NCBI RefSeq assembly: GCF_028550435.1
Contig: NZ_JAQQKV010000002.1
Location: forward strand, 806,001-870,000
From: Asticcacaulis machinosus
Lineage (GTDB): Bacteria > Pseudomonadota > Alphaproteobacteria > Caulobacterales > Caulobacteraceae
Length of the DNA: 64,000 bases
Reading direction: 5' to 3'
Of the stretch, positions 10,643 through 19,983 are shown one piece after another (position 1 is the first letter of the stretch; each line of letters starts with the position of its first letter). A program made the translations under genes and the position numbers. The notes under the pieces are model-generated. The model worked only from the letters and a program-made list of their open reading frames with translations, ran no database searches and was not told the DNA's origin.

Positions 10643-13615
10643 TTACGCGAACGCCTCATTGAGAAAGGTTTCAAGCTCTTTGAGGTGGCGGCTCATGACA
10701 CCGGCGGCAGTCGAGGCTGAGGCCGGACGACCGACATAACGGGCGCGCTTGGCCTTAATCTTCAGCTTATCGAGCGTCAGTTCCAGCCACGGCTCGACAA
10801 ACGTCCAGCCGCCCATGTTTTTCGGTTCTTCCTGACACCACACCAGTTCGGCGTTCTTGAAGCGGCCCAGTTCCGTCAGCAGCGATTTCATCGGCCACGG
10901 ATAGAACTGCTCAAGACGCATCAGATAGACGTCCTTGATGCCCTTCTTTTCGCGGTCTTCGAGCAGGTCGTAATAGACCTTACCCGAACATAGGACGATG
11001 CGACGGATCTTGTCGTCGGCGACCAGTTTAACACCGGCCACTTCCGGACGGGTCTGGGCGTCGTCGTGCAGGACGCGGTGGAAGCTTGAACCCTCAGAGA
11101 TATCCGCCAGGGTAGATACCGCCTTCTTATGACGCAGAAGCGACTTCGGCGTCATAATGATCAACGGCTTACGGAACGGGCGGTGGATCTGACGGCGCAG
11201 GATGTGGAAGTAGTTGGCCGGGGTCGTACAGTTGGCGACCTGCATATTGTCTTCGGCGCAGGCTTGCAGGAAGCGTTCAAGGCGTGCGGACGAATGTTCC
11301 GGACCCTGACCTTCGTAGCCGTGCGGCAGAAGCATCACAAGGCCCGACATCCGCAGCCACTTACGCTCACCCGATGAGATGAACTGGTCAATCACCACTT
11401 GAGCGCCGTTGACGAAGTCGCCGAACTGGCCTTCCCACAGGGTGAGGGTGTTCGGATCGGCCAGTGAATAGCCATATTCAAAACCGAGTACGGCTTCTTC
11501 GGACAGGGCCGAGTCGATCACTTCGTACTGAGCCTGACCTTCGCGCAGGTTATTGAGCGGGAAGTAGCGTTCTTCCGTGGTCTGATCAACGAAGGCCGAG
11601 TGACGTTGTGAGAAGGTACCACGCACCGAGTCCTGACCGGAAAGGCGGACGGGGAAACCCTCATCAAGCAGCGAGCCATAGGCCAGGTGCTCGGCCAGTG
11701 CCCAGTCGATATTTTCACCGGAATCGATGGCTGCGCGACGGGCATCAATGACGCGCTTCAGCGTTTTGTGCATATCGACGTGGTTCGGGATTTCAGTGAT
11801 CTTGCGACCGATTTCGTTGAGCTTGGCGCGGGGTACAGAGGTGGTGCCGCGACGCTCATCTTCTTCGGGCAGGCCAAGACCCGACCACTTGCCGTCCAGC
11901 CAGTCGGCCTTGGAGGCCTTATAGGCCTTGCCGGCATCGAATTCGGAATCGAGGAAGGTATCGAAGTCTTTGATGAAGCCGTCCAGTTCGGCCTGATTAA
12001 GCACGCCCTCAGCGATCAGGCGCTGCGAATAAAGCTCACGCGTGGACGGATGATCCTTGATCTTGGCGTACATCAGCGGCTGGGTGAAGGTCGGATCGTC
12101 GCCTTCGTTGTGACCGAAGCGGCGATAGCAGAACATATCAACCACCACGTCCTTGGCGAAGGTCTGACGGAACTCGGTCGCCAGTTTCGCGGCAAACACC
12201 ACGGCTTCGGGATCGTCACCATTGACGTGCAGGATCGGAGCCGCCACCATCAGGGCCACGTCCGACGGGTATGGTGTCGAGCGCGAATTGTGCGGCGAGG
12301 TGGTAAAGCCGATCTGGTTATTGATGATGAAATGGATCGTGCCGCCGGTCTTATAGCCCTTAAGGCCCATCAGCGCGAAACATTCCATGCCCACGCCCTG
12401 ACCGGCAAAGGCAGCATCGCCGTGGATCAGCAGCGGCAGGGCGCCCGAACGATCGAGTGTGCCGTCGTTCTTTTCCTTGATCTGGTAATATTGCTTGGCG
12501 CGGGCCTTACCCAGAACGACCGGGTTGACGATTTCAAGGTGCGACGGGTTGGCGGTCAGCGACAGGTGGACATTGTTACCGTCAAAAGCGCGGTCAGACG
12601 ACGCGCCCATGTGGTATTTCACGTCACCGGAACCTTCGATGTCCGATGGCAGGGAAGACCCGCCCTGGAATTCGTGGAAGATCGCCTTATAGGGCTTGCC
12701 CATCACGCCAGCCAGCACGTTCAGGCGGCCACGGTGGGCCATGCCGAAGATGATGTCCTTCATGCCGAGCGCGCCGCCGCGTTTGATGATCTGCTCCAGC
12801 GCCGGGATCATGGCTTCACCGCCATCAAGGCCGAAGCGCTTGGTGCCGGGGAAACGGCGGTGGATGAAGCGTTCAAAGCCTTCGGTTTCGATCAGCTTCT
12901 TCAGGATGGCGATCTTGCCTTCCTTGGTGAAGGTGATTTCCTTGTCGCGCCCTTCGATACGCTCCTGAATCCAGGCTTTTTCAGCCGGATCGGCGATGTG
13001 CATGTACTGCACACCGACGTTCGAGCAATAGGTGCGCTTAAGGATGGTCAGGATTTCAGTAAGGGTCGCCGTTTCCAGACCCAGAACGCCGTCGATAAAG
13101 ATCGGACGGTTCAGGTCAGCATCGGTAAAGCCCCAGTGCGAGGGTTCCAGCTCAGGGTTGGTGCCCTTGGGCGAAATGCCGAGCGGATCGAGGTTCGATT
13201 GCAGGTGCCCGCGGATACGGTAGGCGCGGATCAGCATCAGGGCGCGCACGGAGTCGCGCGCCGCGGCGCGCAGGGCTTCCGGTGACGGGGCGGCAGTGCC
13301 GGTCACGGTGGCGGCAGCCTTTTCCGGCATCTTGGCGGCCTTGGCTTCGACCGCAGGCCACAGCCCGTCCATGGCCGAGGTCAGCTCATCACGGACGGCG
13401 GGAATATCGCGCGCCCATGATCCGGCGTCGGCGTTATCCGCGACGACCGAAGGCTGGTCCATCAACTGATCGAAAAAAGCCCGCCAGGCGGGAGATACGG
13501 AATTGGGGTCTTTGGCCCATTTTTCCTGAATTTGTTCGATAAAAACGGCATTGCCGCCATACAGAAACGAGGTTTCTGCGAACACCTGATTTAGTCGGCC
13601 GGAATCATCCGCCAT
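10643..13615 (-). CDS. sucA: 2-oxoglutarate dehydrogenase E1 component
   Basis: Thiamine-diphosphate E1 subunit that decarboxylates 2-oxoglutarate and succinylates the E2 lipoyl group. Family blocks include the N-terminal E2-binding segment FLYGGNAVFIEQI, MAHRGRLNVL, GDAAFAGQG, the ThDP-binding region GFTTSPHNSRS, FCYRRFGHNEGDDP and LPHGYEGQGPEHSS. A TTG at 13639 extends the frame. ATG at 13615 (MADDSGRL) is preferred because AGGT lies upstream, giving 990 residues, normal for E1o. It is followed by odhB. Confidence 0.96.
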   Translation of the reverse strand: MADDSGRLNQVFAETSFLYGGNAVFIEQIQEKWAKDPNSVSPAWRAFFDQLMDQPSVVADNADAGSWARDIPAVRDELTSAMDGLWPAVEAKAAKMPEKAAATVTGTAAPSPEALRAAARDSVRALMLIRAYRIRGHLQSNLDPLGISPKGTNPELEPSHWGFTDADLNRPIFIDGVLGLETATLTEILTILKRTYCSNVGVQYMHIADPAEKAWIQERIEGRDKEITFTKEGKIAILKKLIETEGFERFIHRRFPGTKRFGLDGGEAMIPALEQIIKRGGALGMKDIIFGMAHRGRLNVLAGVMGKPYKAIFHEFQGGSSLPSDIEGSGDVKYHMGASSDRAFDGNNVHLSLTANPSHLEIVNPVVLGKARAKQYYQIKEKNDGTLDRSGALPLLIHGDAAFAGQGVGMECFALMGLKGYKTGGTIHFIINNQIGFTTSPHNSRSTPYPSDVALMVAAPILHVNGDDPEAVVFAAKLATEFRQTFAKDVVVDMFCYRRFGHNEGDDPTFTQPLMYAKIKDHPSTRELYSQRLIAEGVLNQAELDGFIKDFDTFLDSEFDAGKAYKASKADWLDGKWSGLGLPEEDERRGTTSVPRAKLNEIGRKITEIPNHVDMHKTLKRVIDARRAAIDSGENIDWALAEHLAYGSLLDEGFPVRLSGQDSVRGTFSQRHSAFVDQTTEERYFPLNNLREGQAQYEVIDSALSEEAVLGFEYGYSLADPNTLTLWEGQFGDFVNGAQVVIDQFISSGERKWLRMSGLVMLLPHGYEGQGPEHSSARLERFLQACAEDNMQVANCTTPANYFHILRRQIHRPFRKPLIIMTPKSLLRHKKAVSTLADISEGSSFHRVLHDDAQTRPEVAGVKLVADDKIRRIVLCSGKVYYDLLEDREKKGIKDVYLMRLEQFYPWPMKSLLTELGRFKNAELVWCQEEPKNMGGWTFVEPWLELTLDKLKIKAKRARYVGRPASASTAAGVMSRHLKELETFLNEAFA

Positions 13616-13922
13616 GAGGTTACCTGCTGAAGCGGCCAACTACGACACCGCTTCCCTTTCATGTTTCGGTTAAGGCGGCCAATGACGACACCGCCTGCCT
13701 TGATCACTAGGCAATAGACGCACTGCGACCATTCGCAGGCTTAAGTTACGCATACTCTTTTTTTTGACGGTTGAGAACCGCCAAAAACGGGTGAATCAAT
13801 TTGTCAGACAAAATTTTTCATTTCGGTTTGTGACCGGATATTCGTGTCTGAAAATGGCTTTCGCCCACAAAAAAGGCGGCCCTGTAAAGAACCGCCTTTT
13901 CTGAATAATTTAAGGGTGTTGA
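13616..13922. promoter_or_regulatory. Spacer between sucA and sucD: direct repeats and sucD terminator
   Basis: About 307 bp without a gene. Near sucA there are two direct repeats (13632-13651 and 13675-13694, 18 of 20 bases identical, centred on GACACCGC) 43 bp apart in the sucA leader. Further up are a small hairpin GACGGTT/AACCGCC (13766-13782) and an inverted pair TCAGACA/TGTCTGA spanning about 13805-13851. The sucD terminator is at 13868-13900. The sucA promoter is probably in this region, but no clear -35/-10 pair stands out. Confidence 0.5.
13868..13900 (-). terminator. Rho-independent terminator after sucD
   Basis: The stem AAAAGGCGG (13871-13879) pairs with CCGCCTTTT (13892-13900), with a 12-nt loop. 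On the minus strand it ends in a T-run. It lies about 20 bp past the sucD stop, so sucCD and sucA-odhB are probably separate transcripts. Confidence 0.85.
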
Positions 13923-14810
13923 TTAACGCTTAAGCACTGACAGAAGCGTCTCACCCAAGGCTGCCGGAGACGGCGACACCTTGATGCCCGCCGCTTCCAT
14001 CGCCGCAATCTTGTCTTCCGCGCCGCCCTTGCCGCCGGAGATGATCGCCCCGGCATGGCCCATGCGGCGGCCCGGAGGGGCCGTGCGGCCGGCGATGAAG
14101 CCCGCCATCGGCTTTTTACGGCCGCGCTTGGCTTCGTCGATCAGGAACTGAGCGGCGTCTTCTTCGGCAGAGCCGCCGATTTCACCGATCATGATGATTG
14201 ACTTGGTTTCATCATCCGCGAGGAACATTTCCAGCATGTCGATGAACTCGGTGCCCTTGACGGGATCGCCGCCGATGCCGACAGCCGTCGTTTGACCGAG
14301 ACCGGCATTGGTGGTCTGGAACACGGCTTCATAGGTCAGGGTGCCGGAACGTGAAACCACGCCGACCGAGCCCTTGGAGAAGATGTTGCCCGGCATGATG
14401 CCGATCTTGCACTCGTTCGGGGTCAGGACGCCGGGGCAGTTCGGGCCGATCAGGCGCGACTTTGACCCTGAGAGGGCGCGCTTGACCTTAACCATGTCCA
14501 GAACCGGAATACCTTCGGTGATGGCGACGATCAGCGGGATTTCTGCCTCAATAGCCTCAAGGATAGCGTCAGCCGCGAAGGGCGGCGGGACGTAGATGGC
14601 CGAGGCCGTAGCGCCCGTGCGGTCCTTGGCTTCGGCAACCGAGTCGAACACCGGCAGGCCGATGTGGGTCGTGCCGCCCTTACCCGGTGTCACGCCGCCG
14701 ACGACCTTGGTGCCGTAATAGGCAATGGCCTGCTCGGAGTGGAAGGTGCCTTGCGCGCCGGTGAAGCCCTGCGTGATGATCTTGGTGTCTTTGTTGATCA
14801 GGATTGACAT
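13923..14810 (-). CDS. sucD: Succinate-CoA ligase (ADP-forming) subunit alpha
   Basis: 295-residue alpha subunit of succinyl-CoA synthetase. It has an N-terminal CoA-binding Rossmann fold ([17 protein letters not shown], then GGVTPGKGG), the ligase domain SRSGTLTYE and the phosphohistidine loop MGHAGAI near residue 250. Length is normal. ATG at 14810 lies 9 bp after the sucC stop, so the two subunits are co-transcribed. Confidence 0.97.
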   Translation of the reverse strand: MSILINKDTKIITQGFTGAQGTFHSEQAIAYYGTKVVGGVTPGKGGTTHIGLPVFDSVAEAKDRTGATASAIYVPPPFAADAILEAIEAEIPLIVAITEGIPVLDMVKVKRALSGSKSRLIGPNCPGVLTPNECKIGIMPGNIFSKGSVGVVSRSGTLTYEAVFQTTNAGLGQTTAVGIGGDPVKGTEFIDMLEMFLADDETKSIIMIGEIGGSAEEDAAQFLIDEAKRGRKKPMAGFIAGRTAPPGRRMGHAGAIISGGKGGAEDKIAAMEAAGIKVSPSPAALGETLLSVLKR

Positions 14811-14819
14811 GTCTAAACC

Positions 14820-16022
14820 TTAGCCCTTCACTGCCTTGACGATCTTGGCGGCCGCATCGGCCAGATCGTCGGCGGCGATAACATTCAGGCCGCTTTCATT
14901 GATGATTTTCTTGCCCAGTTCAACATTGGTGCCCTCTAAGCGCACTACCAGTGGAACCTTAAGGCCGACTTCCTTCACGGCGGTGATCACACCGGTCGCG
15001 ATGATGTCGCACTTCATAATGCCACCAAAGATGTTGACCAGAATGCCTTTGACCTTGGGGTCGGAGGTGATGATCTTGAACGCTGCGGTCACTTTTTCGG
15101 TCGTGGCGCCGCCGCCGACATCGAGGAAGTTGGCAGGCTCAGAGCCATAAAGCTTGATGATGTCGAGCGTGGCCATAGCCAGACCCGCACCATTGACCAT
15201 GCAGCCGATTTCGCCATCAAGGGCGATGTAGCTCAGGTCGAACTTGGAGGCTTCGATTTCCTTGGGGTCTTCCTCGGTCAGGTCGCGCAGGGCCTGAATG
15301 TCCGGATGACGGAACAGGGAGTTGGAATCGAACGACACCTTGGCGTCCAGAACCAGAAGCTGGTCGTCGCCGGTGATGATCAGGGGGTTGATTTCCAGCA
15401 TGTCCATGTCCTTGGCGTTGAACGCCGCGTACAGTTGCTGAAGCAGTTTGAAGCCTTGCTTCGCCAGATCGCCTTTGAGGCCCAGAGCGGCGGCGAGGGT
15501 GCGGCCGTGGGTCGGGAAGACACCGGTGGCCGGATCGATGGTGAAAGAGTGGATCTTCTCAGGGGTCGAGTGGGCGACTTCTTCGATGTCCATGCCGCCT
15601 TCGGTCGAGGCGACGATCGACACGCGCGAGGTGACGCGGTCAACCAGCAGCGACAGATAAAGCTCTTTTTTGATGTCCGCGCCTTCTTCGATATAGAGGC
15701 GGTTGACTTGCTTGCCGGCGGGGCCGGTCTGGTGCGTTACAAGCACGCGGCCCAGCATTTCATCGGCATTGGCTTCGACTTCAGCCGGAGACTTGACGAC
15801 GCGCACGCCGCCCTTGGCATCGGCGCCCAAGCCTTCAAACTTACCCTTGCCGCGGCCACCGGCGTGGATCTGCGACTTGACCACCCACACCTTGGTGGAG
15901 TCGTCTTTCAGGTTCTTGGCGGCCTCAAGGGCCTCCTTGGGGGAAAACGCGGGATAGCCGCGCGGAACGGCAACGCCGAACTCTTTCAGTACGGCCTTGG
16001 CTTGGTGTTCGTGAATGTTCAT
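14820..16022 (-). CDS. sucC: Succinate-CoA ligase (ADP-forming) subunit beta
   Basis: 400-residue beta subunit, which carries the ATP-grasp nucleotide site. It begins [17 protein letters not shown] and contains [20 protein letters not shown] and the C-terminal ligase domain with GGGATTEKV and [10 protein letters not shown]. It is first of the sucCD pair. In many alphaproteobacteria mdh is directly upstream of sucC; here about 6 kb of other genes separates them. Confidence 0.97.
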   Translation of the reverse strand: MNIHEHQAKAVLKEFGVAVPRGYPAFSPKEALEAAKNLKDDSTKVWVVKSQIHAGGRGKGKFEGLGADAKGGVRVVKSPAEVEANADEMLGRVLVTHQTGPAGKQVNRLYIEEGADIKKELYLSLLVDRVTSRVSIVASTEGGMDIEEVAHSTPEKIHSFTIDPATGVFPTHGRTLAAALGLKGDLAKQGFKLLQQLYAAFNAKDMDMLEINPLIITGDDQLLVLDAKVSFDSNSLFRHPDIQALRDLTEEDPKEIEASKFDLSYIALDGEIGCMVNGAGLAMATLDIIKLYGSEPANFLDVGGGATTEKVTAAFKIITSDPKVKGILVNIFGGIMKCDIIATGVITAVKEVGLKVPLVVRLEGTNVELGKKIINESGLNVIAADDLADAAAKIVKAVKG

Positions 16023-16318
16023 GGAACCCGTCTGTGCTTTGTGAAAGCTTGGGGAAAGCTTGGGAAATTTTGGGGGCGGACGCCCCTTGGCGAACGGCAG
16101 AGAGGGCGAACCTCATTGTCCGTCCCGCGACCAAGCCGCCTTATAAAGTCCCAAAGCCTTATGTGCAACCGCTCAAATGCACCTATTTTGCAATCGCAAA
16201 GCCAAATTTACTGGCCCTATATCATATAAATCAAGCCTTAGGTTGAATGGTAAGCGCTGTCATAACGCTTGCGCAAAATGTATATCATATATTATTTTAG
16301 CGCTACCATCACGCTTCT
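16023..16318. other. Spacer upstream of sucC: GC-rich half and AT-rich half
   Basis: 296 bp without a convincing gene. The sucC-proximal part holds AAGCTTGGGGAAAGCTTGGG-type direct repeats (about 16046-16064) and a GC hairpin GGGGC/GCCCC near 16074-16088. The distal 130 bp are AT-rich with TATATCATAT copies at about 16217 and 16278. The sucC promoter is expected here, and the DUF2306 gene ends at the far side. No terminator is clear. Confidence 0.4.
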
Positions 16319-16849
16319 CTATCCGAAAAAGACCCGCCACATCAGTCGTCCTGGCATAAAGGTCAGCGCCCCGGCTATGATCAGTCCACCCATAAACAGG
16401 CTGATCGCTGAATTTCTGTGGTTTTTAATATTACCCTTCCGGGCCGCATAAATGATCATGGGGGCTGACACGGCGGTCCAGCCGGACAGCAGATGAATCA
16501 GGCTAAAGCTGCCCTGATTGATTTCCCGAATAAAAAAGCTGGATATAGCTGTGGTCAGCATCAGCCCAACCCAGATCCAGCCCAGTATGCGGTGCGGCGT
16601 TTTACCTTTCGGGCCTAAAAACTGAATGAGCCCGACCACAAAGGCAGAGGCTGCGGCGGCAATATGGATTTGGATCGCCGTCGGCTGAAGCATAATCAGT
16701 GCCCAGTTCGGGGCGTGGGGCGTGAAATTTTCAGCCGCAGATATCATGCTGGCGCGCACATTGGCATCCATTGATTGCAAGGCCAGATAAATAATGCCGA
16801 CGGACAAAAGTGTTGGCAGAATGAATTGCAGCAGAAGTTTGCGAACCAC
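16319..16849 (-). CDS. DUF2306-like membrane protein
   Basis: 176 residues with five likely membrane helices. The first is at the N terminus (LLLQFILPTLLSVGIIYLAL). The core block resembles DUF2306 proteins: an intramembrane His in IQIHIAAAASAFVVG, GKTPHRILGWIWV, and a later LIHLLSGW plus NHR. Conserved His residues in helices suggest cytochrome b561-like topology, but haem binding is not shown. It is divergent from the LytTR regulator, with only 62 bp between the starts, so a shared control region is likely. Confidence 0.7.
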   Translation of the reverse strand: MVRKLLLQFILPTLLSVGIIYLALQSMDANVRASMISAAENFTPHAPNWALIMLQPTAIQIHIAAAASAFVVGLIQFLGPKGKTPHRILGWIWVGLMLTTAISSFFIREINQGSFSLIHLLSGWTAVSAPMIIYAARKGNIKNHRNSAISLFMGGLIIAGALTFMPGRLMWRVFFG

Positions 16850-16911
16850 AGGCGGTTCTCCTTTGACGGGGGTGATCCAATGGCGCTAAATCTGTCAGAG
16901 AGTTTTTCAGG

Positions 16912-17736
16912 ATGCCCGCCCCTATGCGCGAAACCGCCGGTGACATACGTGAAATGCCAGCCACTGCCGTTCGCGCTTCGCGAATAACTGAGGCGTTGAT
17001 GCCGTGGGCGAAGACCTATGGTATCGCGATTGGCATGGCTCTGTTCCTGACGGCGATTGCCGCGTCAGGCACGGATGTATTCGACCTGCCGGCACGGTTT
17101 CTTTACTGGGCCAGCCTGATGATCGGCGGGACATTCATTGCCCACGGCGTCAGCTTTTTAATGGATCGCATCATACCCGGTCGTGGTTCAAACGGGCTGC
17201 GTATTGTAATCCATTTGGTGCTGATTATCGTCCCCATAACGGCTATGGTATGGGTCGCTAATATCGTTATTAACGGCGTACCGCTTCCCCTTAAGTATCT
17301 GCCCCATCTTTTAGGTGCAGTGGCGCCGATTTGTGTGGCCATGACGACGCTGTATTGTATGGCCAACCGCACCCCGATGCAGAGCCATGCTCATGCTGTC
17401 ACAGAGGTGGTGGCCTTGGATGCAAATGTATTTCGCCAGCGCCTGCCGTTCAAATTTCGCAGCGCCGACCTCTATGCCCTGTCGGCGGAGGATCATTACC
17501 TGCGGGTACACACCAGTGCGGGCCAGACCCTGATCCTGATGCGGCTTTATGATGCGATCCGTGAGTTAGACGGCATCGAAGGTTCTCAAACCCACCGGTC
17601 GTGGTGGGTCGCCAAGGACGCCATTGAGGATGTGTCCAAAGAGGGGGGGCGCGTCACCTTCCGCCTGAAAGGGCAGGTGAGCGCACCCGTCAGCCGCAGC
17701 TTTCAGAAAGCGCTGAAAACTGACGGCTGGTTGTAA
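16912..17736 (+). CDS. Membrane-anchored LytTR-family DNA-binding regulator
   Basis: 274 residues. About four hydrophobic helices occupy residues 28-155, and a C-terminal LytTR domain spans about 178-274 (RSADLYALSAEDHYLRVHT, then RSWWVAKDAIED). LytTR domains bind DNA through beta strands. Fusion to membrane helices without a receiver domain is a known architecture whose signal is usually unknown. It is divergent from the DUF2306 gene, a plausible target or partner. It ends back-to-back with the next convergent gene (stop codons adjacent, no gap). Confidence 0.8.
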   Translation: MPAPMRETAGDIREMPATAVRASRITEALMPWAKTYGIAIGMALFLTAIAASGTDVFDLPARFLYWASLMIGGTFIAHGVSFLMDRIIPGRGSNGLRIVIHLVLIIVPITAMVWVANIVINGVPLPLKYLPHLLGAVAPICVAMTTLYCMANRTPMQSHAHAVTEVVALDANVFRQRLPFKFRSADLYALSAEDHYLRVHTSAGQTLILMRLYDAIRELDGIEGSQTHRSWWVAKDAIEDVSKEGGRVTFRLKGQVSAPVSRSFQKALKTDGWL

Positions 17737-18198
17737 TCAGTGCGTTCCGCTTAAATAGGCTTCCATCATGTCGATCATGGCATTGGTGCCGTGGATGCGG
17801 TCGTCCAGATGATCCGAGCCGTCAAGAAACACGATCTGCTCATTGAGGATCAGCTTTGTGCCCTTGGCCGAGGGTTTGAACTCGATCGTCGCCAGCGAGA
17901 CGGTAATCAGGGCCGTATCCAGATACATGGAAAAGCTGGAAATGATGCGTTGATCCGGCACGATGTCGTGATAGACGGCCTCCATGCGGTGCGACGGCCC
18001 ATCCTTGGGGCCGCCCGCGGAGGTCTCACGGCCGCCGACGCGGAAATCGAGTTGATGGGGCTCGGCCTCCCAGTCGGGTGGCCCGCTGAACCATTTGGCT
18101 TTGGCGGCGGGATCGGCCCAGGCTTTAAAGACTACAGCAGGGCTAAAGGCCAGATCGCGTTCAATGGTGATAAGGTGATGATTTGCTGAACGGGTCAT
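17737..18198 (-). CDS. SRPBCC (AHSA1-like) domain protein
   Basis: 153 residues forming one START/Bet v1-like fold domain of the activator-of-Hsp90-ATPase-homologue type. Family marks are an N-terminal IERDLAFSPAVVFKAWADP strand-helix, FRVGGRE, YHDIVPDQRIISSF and a C-terminal helix. These domains bind hydrophobic ligands; the ligand here is unknown. It is the last gene of the ArsR-led operon, 3 bp after the YceI gene. Confidence 0.85.
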   Translation of the reverse strand: MTRSANHHLITIERDLAFSPAVVFKAWADPAAKAKWFSGPPDWEAEPHQLDFRVGGRETSAGGPKDGPSHRMEAVYHDIVPDQRIISSFSMYLDTALITVSLATIEFKPSAKGTKLILNEQIVFLDGSDHLDDRIHGTNAMIDMMEAYLSGTH

Positions 18199-18201
18199 GC
18201 T

Positions 18202-18921
18202 TTAGCTCGCCGGTGTGGCCGTGGCTGAAGATGCAGCCGCTTCCAGAGGCGGGCCGGTAAATTCAGCCTCTAAGGCAATCTCGACCTCATCGCCGACGCC
18301 CATAGTCGTGCCGGGTTCGGGTATGCCGTAGGTCATGCCAAAGTCAGAGCGCTTGATTTTCCCTTTGGCTGAAAACCCGATGCGGGCTGCTGGGTCATAG
18401 GGGGCAAAACCGGCATAACCACCGTTGAATTTGGCCTCCAGCGTGATCGGTTTGGTCACACCTTTCAGGGTCAGGTCGCCGTCGATCTTGGCCGTATCAG
18501 GGCCCGTCATATCGACCTTGGTAGAGCGAAAGCTGATCTGCGGAAACTTGGCCGTATCAAACCAGACGGGCCCCAGCAGAGTATTCAGGAATCCTTCGGG
18601 CGGGGTCGGTATATCCAGCGATTTGACATCGACTGTGGCGTTGACCGAGGCGGTCTCTGGCGCATTCGGATCGAGTTTCAGATTGGCGTCAAAGGATTTG
18701 AACTGCGCCGTATAGTTGGAAAAGCCGGTGTGGTTGACCTTAAACGTCAAACTGGCGTGGGATTTATCCAGTTTATAATCGCCGGCGGGCGCTTCGGTTG
18801 AGGCGATCTTTTCGATATCCGATGGCAGAGTGGCCGGTTGCGGGGGCGGGGCATCGCCGGGCTTGGGAGAGCAGGCGATCAGTGCCAAAAATCCGAACAA
18901 CATGGGGCTATATTTCATCAT
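18202..18921 (-). CDS. YceI-family lipoprotein
   Basis: 239 residues. It has a lipoprotein signal (FGFLALIAC, lipid-modified Cys near residue 17), a Pro-rich linker and a YceI lipocalin-like domain (YKLDKSHASLTFKVNHTGFS onward, with FDTAKFPQISFRST, LTLKGVTKPITLEAKF and KIKRSDFGMTYG). YceI proteins bind polyisoprenoid-type lipids in the periplasm. It lies in the SRPBCC operon, suggesting a shared theme of small hydrophobic ligands (inference). Met1 or Met2 could be the start. Confidence 0.9.
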   Translation of the reverse strand: MMKYSPMLFGFLALIACSPKPGDAPPPQPATLPSDIEKIASTEAPAGDYKLDKSHASLTFKVNHTGFSNYTAQFKSFDANLKLDPNAPETASVNATVDVKSLDIPTPPEGFLNTLLGPVWFDTAKFPQISFRSTKVDMTGPDTAKIDGDLTLKGVTKPITLEAKFNGGYAGFAPYDPAARIGFSAKGKIKRSDFGMTYGIPEPGTTMGVGDEVEIALEAEFTGPPLEAAASSATATPAS

Positions 18922-18936
18922 CAGCGTTTCCTTATG

Positions 18937-19407
18937 TCAGAGAGACTTGGCTAAAGCCTCAAGTTGGTCGGCGGCGGCCCCCCAACCCTCATGAAAGCCC
19001 ATTTGTTCGTGCTGCTGTTTTTTCTCAGGTGACCAATGGCGGGCGCGGGCGACATAAAGCGTCTTGCCGTCGGGGGCATCCTCAAAAGTGACAATGGCGG
19101 TCATAAACGGGTCGGGTGAGGGCACCCAACCGACTGTGAAAGCGTCGGTTGAGACGATTTTTTCCTGATCGACAACTTCAAGGAACACGCCTTCCTGAGG
19201 CATGGCCTCACCATCAGGGCCGTGCATGACACAGGCTGACCGGCCCCCGGGTCGTAAATCCCAGACCACCTGATCGACATACCAGGGCTTGGGGCAGTAC
19301 CACTGAGCCAGCAGTTCCGGCTCGGTCCAGCAGCGCCAGACCAGATGGCGCGGGGCATCCAGTGTGCGGGTAATAACCAGTTCGCGGTCGTCGGTGGCAG
19401 TGGTCAT
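18937..19407 (-). CDS. SRPBCC (AHSA1-like) domain protein
   Basis: 156 residues, one AHSA1-type domain: ITRTLDAPRHLVWRCWTEPE, LRPGGRSACVMHGPDG, FLEVVDQEKIVSTDAF, MTAIVTFED and a C-terminal GFHEGWGAAADQLEAL helix. The ligand is unknown. It sits 15 bp upstream of the YceI gene and 121 bp after the VOC gene, within the ArsR-led gene set. It is separate in sequence from the other SRPBCC copies, so this is an old family expansion, not a recent duplication. Confidence 0.87.
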   Translation of the reverse strand: MTTATDDRELVITRTLDAPRHLVWRCWTEPELLAQWYCPKPWYVDQVVWDLRPGGRSACVMHGPDGEAMPQEGVFLEVVDQEKIVSTDAFTVGWVPSPDPFMTAIVTFEDAPDGKTLYVARARHWSPEKKQQHEQMGFHEGWGAAADQLEALAKSL

Positions 19408-19528
19408 GAGATTATGCCTTATCGTTAGAATTGTAAGATTTCAGTGCCCAAATGCGGGCGAATTGAGGGCGCAAAACTCCCCCCGGCGGTTAGGCCGGTG
19501 AAAAACGCGCAGATTTTAAAGGTGTGAC

Positions 19529-19954
19529 CTAAGCCATATAGCCTTCAGGGGCGGCGGCATTGATCATCCACGGCTGATCATATTTGTCGATCAGCATGCC
19601 GAACATGGGCGACCAGAAGGTGGGCGCCAGCGGCATGTGTATGGCTTTGGCGCCCGCGGACAGGCCCTCCCAGATGCGCTTGGCGTCCTCGACCGTCTCG
19701 ACTCCTATTGAGGCGCAGAACCCTTGGGGTGTGCTGGCCCACTGCGGTGGGGCATCGGCCCCCATGAAGGATGTCTCACCGACATTCAGCGTTGCGTGCA
19801 TGATGCGGTCTTTCAATGAGGGATCACTACCGCCAGCATCGGCAGGGGCGTCTTCGTATTTGAACAGGAACAACTCCCCGCCCAGAATGGATTTATAGAA
19901 CGCGAACGCTTCGGCGCAATTGCCGTTGAAACTCAGGTGGACTTCGATACGCAT
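19529..19954 (-). CDS. VOC-family (PhnB/glyoxalase-like) protein
   Basis: 141 residues of the PhnB-type vicinal oxygen chelate fold: MRIEVHLSFNGNCAEAFAFYKSILGG, then DRIMHATLNVGETSFMGAD and a C-terminal block FWSPMFGMLIDKYDQPWMIN. These resemble glyoxalase/bleomycin-resistance dimers, but the usual metal ligands are incomplete in PhnB-like members, so no reaction is assigned. It is 29 bp downstream of the double SRPBCC gene, a pairing common in ArsR-SRPBCC loci. Confidence 0.85.
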   Translation of the reverse strand: MRIEVHLSFNGNCAEAFAFYKSILGGELFLFKYEDAPADAGGSDPSLKDRIMHATLNVGETSFMGADAPPQWASTPQGFCASIGVETVEDAKRIWEGLSAGAKAIHMPLAPTFWSPMFGMLIDKYDQPWMINAAAPEGYMA

Positions 19955-19983
19955 AATGATCGCTCCTTTATGAGGGTTCGGGA

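Noticed and set aside
11687-13285. 532-codon open frame on the plus strand opposite sucA
   Set aside because: Antisense shadow of a strongly conserved gene. Its translation is rich in His, Arg and Gln without a recognisable domain, as expected from codon bias on the opposite strand.
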